DNA from: Emmonsiellopsis sp. PD_33
Lineage: Eukaryota; Ascomycota; Eurotiomycetes; Onygenales; Ajellomycetaceae
DNA: 64,000 nt
Assembly: GCA_032988165.1 (NCBI GenBank)
Contig: JANTQF010000149.1
Coordinates: 18,751 to 82,750 of the forward strand
Direction: 5' to 3'
Shown here one piece after another: positions 58,350 to 64,000 of the stretch. The notes under the pieces were generated by a model. It was not told the origin of the DNA and did not search any database. It saw only the letters and a list, made by a program, of their open reading frames with translations. The stretch's first letter is position 1. Each line of letters opens with the position of its first letter. A program made the translations under genes and the position numbers.

Positions 58350-59223
58350 GAGGACTATCCTATCCGTATCAACCAAGAGTTAACAAAAAAAAGACACCTT
58401 ACTTTTTGACCAATTACGCTACGCAAGACCCAACATACATAGCAGTTTCCAAATGTTTTCTTGATTATGGGCGGATATTGCTGACTTATCCTAACCACCT
58501 GGTCCAGGAAGTTATGTTGATAAGGTATGTACATATATGAGGGGTGTGTCAATTTTCGTTAGAACCAGGAATGTTTTTTTAAAGCGAGTGAACAAAGATA
58601 GAAGTCGGGGGGAGGGGAGGGGATGATACTCCCAGAAGATGTTTCCAGGGGGGCAATTGCCTGTGCCCCATAATAATAAACTCGAAATGGACATACATCA
58701 CTATGACTCAACTGGACTCCTCCCACATGGCGGTCGATGATTTTGTTCGAACGCCACATGCACAAAAAAGGAAAAGAAAAGAAAAAGAATAGCAAAACAG
58801 GATATATATGTGCGAAGCAGGAAAGTAAAGTAAAGTAAAATAAAATAAATGGCAATCGAAGAAAAGGGAACACCCCATTATTATAAACCATGCACAACAC
58901 CCAGCCTGTACATATCCATGGTCGGGGTTGTTGGTAGTATGAGGGTTCGTGGGGCTGGAACATCATTATGATGTCATTGCTTGTCGGGGCCCCTGAAAGC
59001 AGCCGCTTGCACGAGCTAGCGCGCCGGCAACGAACGTGGGAAGAAGGAGGTCGAGACGTCGAGACGTTGAGGATGGAGAGATTGGAGGTAAATGAGGTAG
59101 CGGAGAGGGGGGTAAGTAGGATATTGTAATCAAGGAGATATGTATACGACCAGCGACAAGCCGTTATTTTTTCACCGGTTTGCTTTGCTTTGCCCAGACG
59201 CCATCCGATGAAGATGGCCGGTA
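58350..59223. other. intergenic; probable long 3' UTR of the small minus-strand gene
   Basis: T-rich on the minus strand. A 222-codon minus frame here (58559-59227) has a Phe/Leu/Ser-rich composition dictated by T-rich DNA and is not called. Confidence 0.5.
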
Positions 59224-59517
59224 TCAAGACGGGCGGCGATTCGTACTTGGCTTGTTGTTTGTGAGGTCGTTTTGGGACGATTGACTTGAAGTGCTGTTGT
59301 TTCGGCTGCCCTGGCCGTTCTGCTCTGGGAGCCTTTCGATCTGTCGCTGTGTATGCTGGTGCATGACTCTCGAATAGTCGTTGACCGACATTATTGGGCG
59401 TACCGCTGGGCGCGAATTCATATCAGATGAGGACGAATTGCCGCTGCCCTGGTGAGGGTGAGGGGAGTGTGGACGTTCGGTTGAGGTATCGCGGGATCTC
59501 ACTACCGGCGATTGCAT
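59224..59517 (-). CDS. small Ser/Gln/Asn-rich protein of unknown function
   Basis: 97 aa, ATG at 59517. Rich in Ser, Gln, Asn, Arg and His, with one helix-forming element in the middle (MSVNDYSRVMHQHTQRQIER) flanked by disordered sequence. I do not recognise it. A helix with a Tyr-Ser-x-x-Met pattern in an otherwise disordered small protein is compatible with a regulatory peptide that binds a partner, but this is speculative. Single-exon structure and sensible context (start at an ATG, T-rich 3' flank) support a real gene. Confidence 0.5.
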   Translation of the reverse strand: MQSPVVRSRDTSTERPHSPHPHQGSGNSSSSDMNSRPAVRPIMSVNDYSRVMHQHTQRQIERLPEQNGQGSRNNSTSSQSSQNDLTNNKPSTNRRPS

Positions 59518-61914
59518 AAATGGCTCTTATGCAGAAGGCGGCGGGTATGGAGATGAAGTATGTATGGGCGATGTGGTGAGATTGTTAAATGGGATTGTTG
59601 GCAAGTGAAAGACTATCAGGAAATCAATAAAGGGAACGTAGGCAGCAAGATAGACACGCCTTAGTTATGAAGAAATTTCGAGTAAGAAGAAAATATCAGC
59701 TTTTGGGAGCTGAGTCCAGTCATTTATTGGGTCAGGCTGACGAGGTTGGACAAGTCTCAGGATGTTCAATGCCCAGGGGAAATTTCCATATAAGACGTCA
59801 AAGTTGGCAAGGTGGATACGAGAACTGATGGCTCATAAGACTCATTCAAATCGCTGTCATAGATATATGCATGCGGCAAGAGTCTTCAACAAGGTACAGT
59901 CAAGAAAATTTGCCAGCCAAACTAGTTGGACCAATGCTCCATACCAGGCAATCGAATCAATGCGTGGAAATCAGGGACAACAAATGATGATATCACCACG
60001 ATCTAGGCAGAAGGGAATGCCAATGACATACCTAGAACGCGTGAATGGAAAACCAGATATATTGAAACCAACGAGAAAGGACAAAGGATTTTGAAACTTA
60101 CAGGTGATGGATGGACCAAGAATATTGGCAAATATACATCGTATCATCAGATGGTATAGAGAGCTCCAGGTTGGAGAAAGCGTTTGATTGAAGGGAGGAG
60201 CACTTGATTATGGGGCCTTTATGAATGCTGCCAGGTATGTCGTCACTGATAACGATTAGAGGGAGACGGTCACTATTCGGATCAACCAGCCAAGGAACGG
60301 GGCTCCGGCAACATGAACTCAAATCCAGAATACAGCAGCTCTATCTCCCCACTAACCTCCCCTTTCAACTCCATCCAAGGTATGTCTACATGCGGGGTAT
60401 CAAAACATGGCGTTTGCCAGTGTCTGGTTGTTCAACAAGACACTATAGACAGATCAATCGACCGAGGGGCTACCGCCCTATAAAATTTTGGGCTACAGCA
60501 CGCGAGCAGGCCCGTAACAAGTGTGAAGGCTGAAGGCTCCCCCACATATGACGTCCAGGAACGAGATCGCCGCAATATAATTGCTGAAAATCCAGACATA
60601 TGTCATAATCAGAGGCAAAAAGGGGGCCAAATTGCTGCCAATTTCGTGACTGGGGGTCAGGCGACCTTTACAGCGTACCCATATTTCACACCGTAGCGCC
60701 CGAACAAGGGCAACACAGGAAGTTTGTTACTGCACCGGCATGCTTCGTATAACGGATCACAAGCACGAACGAATCGCAGTTCAGGCTGTGCCATTTCAAT
60801 TGCTTCACGAGAGAACGAACCATTAGCAATTCGCCGTCAAATGCGCAATGGAATGCAAGTAAATTTTGCTCACTGGGCGGGGCGATCCCACTGGGCGTGG
60901 CCCAAACAAGGCCGGTGCCGAACAATAGGCCCGTAACTTAGTCGACGGTGCTGTTCCTTTGCTGCGGACAAGAATTCAAGAAATGAAGTTGCGGCAGCGA
61001 TGAGGTTGCTATGACATCATCTGCCCTGTCACGTGGGCTGGGTTTCCAGGGTCGAGATTTCGCGTGGTCGAGGCCAATATCAAACCTTAAATAGTAGATT
61101 GTCCAAAACTCATCCCCCTTGTTGTTTGTCTCGAACTGGTCTATTTATTCATTGGCAATTCAGCGACAAGGAAGTTTTGCTGTGTCTCGCGGGCTAGGAA
61201 CTGGCCGGAAAGGAGATTTCTGACAGAAGTCAAACACGGATTCCCTGTTCTAGTTAACTGCGCCGGTGAACATCTAGGCCCCTCGTTGTCTAACAGGCTT
61301 GTCAATTCCCCCAAAGAAAAGCAAGAGTCTATGAAGACAAAGCTCTGCACGTTCCTAGTAGATCTAGGTACTTGAAACATAATCTGGGCCCACCGCGAGG
61401 ATATGCCTGTCCACCTTCAGGGCCAGGGATAGTTAGATATGCTACCAACGGCAACACCCAGAAGCCTAGAATGCAGCCGTTTTGATATCGTCAGAGAGAA
61501 GAAAATCACACCACTACTCCTCTCAACAAGGAGTGCCGTCAATACCGGAGACCAACATCAAACCCCAACCCTAGCCAATCGATAGTGAACTCTGGGCCAT
61601 GCGCAACGATCCACAGGGCCAAAGGCTGGCTAGAGACACAAATCTCGATCTTACTCCTTCACGAAAGAACGACAAAAAGAAAGATATCGTGAGGTGTGTA
61701 TATATAAGTTGTATGAACATTCAATCGGTCCCTTTTTCATCTATACCGAATCATTCATTATAAATAATAAAACATATCCATGTCCAGTCGCTGAAACGAA
61801 CTCGATTTCGGGGGGTAACAAAAAAAAAACGACAAGCAAACAAAAAAACACGACAGAGAAAAAATGGAAGCCCGATTCAAATGGTTATTCCGCGCACCAT
61901 CATCATCATCATCA
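59518..61914. other. 2.4-kb gene-free interval
   Basis: No protein-like frame is present. One CACGTG core (61030-61037, TGTCACGTGGG) is seen. Contains the promoter of the small minus-strand gene and the 3' flank of the p24 gene. Confidence 0.5.
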
Positions 61915-61918
61915 TCAT
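61898..61918. repeat. CAT/ATG trinucleotide microsatellite at the p24 stop codon
   Basis: Seven CAT units on the plus strand. On the minus strand they read TGA repeatedly in the p24 frame, so the gene ends in six consecutive TGA codons (61917 down to 61900). Confidence 0.9.
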
Positions 61919-63016
61919 ACGTAACCTAAATAAACACAATCAAAACGTTAGCACAGTCCCGAACAACCAACCAAGCACAGCGCGGAGTGTAGAATGGAAG
62001 AAGAGAAAAACATACCCTTCCTAGCCCCCTGGAAAAAGAACCTCACAATAAACACCTGCAGTCCCGCCATCGTCATCATCATCAACCCCTCAATAACGCT
62101 AAAGTTGAAAATCCGCTGCTCCGTACTGCGTACTGTGCTAAAGTTGCGGTTCTCGCGCGTGCGGAAGTACTTTTGGTTACGGCTGATGGTCGACAGCTGG
62201 CCGGAGATCTTGAAGATGGACTCTTCGACCGCGGAGGCTTGTTCGGCCGGCGCGCCTTGTTTGGAGGGGAGTTGGGCTTTTTCTTCGTTTTCGACCTGCA
62301 TTGAAACAAAAAAAAAAAAAAGGACAAAGCAGTTAGCGGTTTAATTCAGCATTGGGTTAGGCATAACCAATTTGCGACCCATTGCGGGCAATGCCATTGC
62401 CATATATATAAAAAAATCAACAAGGCGGGAGGAGTATGTATAGAAAAAACAACTCACAGCAATCTCAAAATCCACCATCTTCTCCGCAAACGTAGACATC
62501 TCATTGTCAAAGCAGAACCGATACTCGCCGACCGTCTCGGCCGTGAAGACAAAATCGCCCTGGCGCTCCTTGGTCCCGTCCAGAATCACCTTCTCGTTCG
62601 GCCCGACAACGCTGTAATCGACATCGAAGGAGCCGCCGGATTGGACCTGGTTTCGGGAAATTGGAACCATGTTAGCCATCTTAATCGCATCAAAGCAAAA
62701 GCACTGCCTTTCTGCTCGGCTTCCTCCCCTCCTCCTCCTCTTCCCGATTCATATCCCATCCTATCCATCCCATCCCATCTCAACCTCCCCACACGCATCC
62801 AAACTCCCAACCACATCAAATCCAACCCAATCCCAGCAAAGAAAACACCCCAAAACCTACCGCAAAATAAAACGCAATCTTCGACGGCGGCTTATCGACA
62901 TACGAATAGAAACACGCCTTCTCGCTCGCCTCAAGCTGGTACGTGAGCGCCGTGGCAGCCACTGTGCCGGCTCCGACGACGGCCAGCACGCCGGCAGCGA
63001 GTGTGGATAACCGCAT
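61915..63016 (-). CDS. p24-family cargo receptor (emp24/gp25L/Erp type)
   Basis: Type I membrane protein of COPII/COPI vesicles that cycles between ER and Golgi. Four exons: 63016-62861, 62646-62458, 62295-62016, 61925-61915 (211 aa). Signal peptide at 1-22 (STLAAGVLAVVGAGTVAATA). GOLD domain with the conserved Cys pair (EKACFYSYVDKP and GEYRFCFDNEMSTFAEK). Between them lie SGGSFDVDYSVVGPNEKVIL and the GDFVFTA strand. A coiled-coil follows (SAVEESIFKISGQLSTISRN), then a membrane helix (NFSVIEGLMMMTMAGLQVFI) and a short cytosolic tail with FF and basic residues ending ARKGYV. The last exon is 11 nt and encodes only the end of the tail. Confidence 0.95.
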
Positions 63017-64000
63017 TGTTTTTTCTTCTTCTTTTTTCGTTGGATGTGAAATGGAGCGGGCTGAATGCGGATGGCTGTGGAGGGACAGGCCCGGGGGGTC
63101 GGAGTGATTGGCTTTGTGTTGTGAGCTTTCTGTTTAATTGAGGTGAGAGTTGAACATTTGGCCGGTTGTTCAATTGGGAGGTTTGAGGGCGAACTAACTA
63201 GGGGGTGATGTTTGCATTGTTTGCTTGCGTTGGGTTGGGCTGGGTTAGTCAGCTGCCAAGACTTTGTATAGGACAGGGCGAGATTCAAAGAAACTTCAAT
63301 CAAAGCCCATTCAAACAAGACAGGGACAAAGGAGATATTAAGAAAACAATATATAGATATAACCTACTTAGTAGTTTACTAATGATTTACAATTAACTAT
63401 CAGGTTAAACCCTTAATGTATAGATAAATATAGAGAATATCCATTACTAGTACTACATCCCCCCCTTACTCTGCCTCTTCTTATATGCCGCCTAACCCAT
63501 CACTTCGCAACAAAACAAAAGTAAAATCCAAGCTAATAATTCACCTTCTCTTTATCTAACCTATAATCCATCATATAAATCCCTTGGGGGGGAGGGGATT
63601 AAACAGAACCTAACAGGGAGCATAAAAAAAGAAGAAGAAAAGATTCAAGATAATAATAAATAAAATATAGTTAGCATATAATAAGAAAGCAAAAAAACTC
63701 CATACAGCAAAAGAAAAAAAAAGGGCAAAGAAAAAGAAACATAAAGATAAAGATAAGAAAAACACATTACAATAAGCCATCTGTTAACATCACTATACAA
63801 AAAAAAAAAAAAAAAAAAAACACAAAACCAAAAAAAAAAAAAAAAAAAAAATAACAAAAAAAAAAAAAAAAAAAAAAAAAGAAACAAAAAACCCCCCCTC
63901 TCACCCAAAACACACTCAGACTCCACCACCTCGCACTTATAACCACACACTGCCCTCTCCAGCTCACCCCACAGGCATTAATCTATCGAGAGGGATACGC
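63017..64000. other. AT-rich right end of the window
   Basis: Beyond the p24 promoter the DNA is AT-rich, with A tracts from 63799. I see no gene; the terminal 100 bases have no long frame. Confidence 0.5.
63799..63880. repeat. three A tracts (A22, about A22, A25) separated by short CA-rich spacers
   Basis: Long homopolymer A tracts, 63799-63820, 63830-63851 and 63856-63880. They are a likely spot for sequencing or assembly error and could also be a retroposed poly-A tail. Confidence 0.85.

Noticed and set aside
58559..59227. 222-codon minus-strand frame
   Set aside because: Phe/Leu-rich because of T-rich DNA; lies in the probable 3' UTR of the small gene at 59224-59517.
1..64000. tRNA, rRNA, CRISPR arrays, telomere repeats, intact transposons
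   Set aside because: Looked for characteristic T-loop sequences, repeats and pol motifs by eye; none convincing.

Overview
This is a window of a filamentous ascomycete genome, most likely a eurotiomycete (Aspergillus/Penicillium-like). The evidence is the short GT-AG introns, the gene spacing, and gene families such as Hat2, a CTDK-I kinase with a long RS-type N-terminus, an AflY/questin-oxidase-like protein and a HeLo-domain relic. I found no rRNA, tRNA or CRISPR and no intact transposon. Most exon structures were built by hand from reading frame, splice sites and family motifs. In most multi-exon genes the exon lengths add up to a whole number of codons.

1-21.4 kb is mostly housekeeping: the 5' part of XRN1 (minus, runs off the window), HAT2, GTP cyclohydrolase I, a DHA2/ATR1-like MFS transporter, an F-box-like protein, the CTK1-type kinase, and a peroxisomal-type NADH pyrophosphatase (minus). 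Two long gene-free stretches (6.3-8.7 and 13.1-15.4 kb) hold low-complexity DNA.

22.2-32.8 kb looks like an accessory region: a DUF7730-type protein, a lone retrotransposon-Gag-like gene with one CCHC knuckle and no pol, an unassigned conserved-looking protein, and a dynamin-family GTPase with a long disordered tail.

34.6-43.0 kb holds three genes in a row on the minus strand: a secreted tyrosinase, an AflY/questin-oxidase-like oxidoreductase with unusually long introns, and a DUR3-like urea/polyamine sodium-solute symporter. A cluster of GATA sites lies upstream of the symporter.

44.3-63.0 kb returns to core functions: SSL2/XPB helicase, divergent from a small DUF4748-type membrane protein built from micro-exons; a small mitochondrial-type protein; a CID-RS-polyQ-polyPro mRNA-processing protein; an intracellular GH3 beta-glucosidase with a PA14 insert; a decayed HeLo-domain (cell-death/incompatibility type) pseudogene; a small unassigned protein; and a p24-family cargo receptor. 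The last kilobase is AT-rich and ends in long A tracts.
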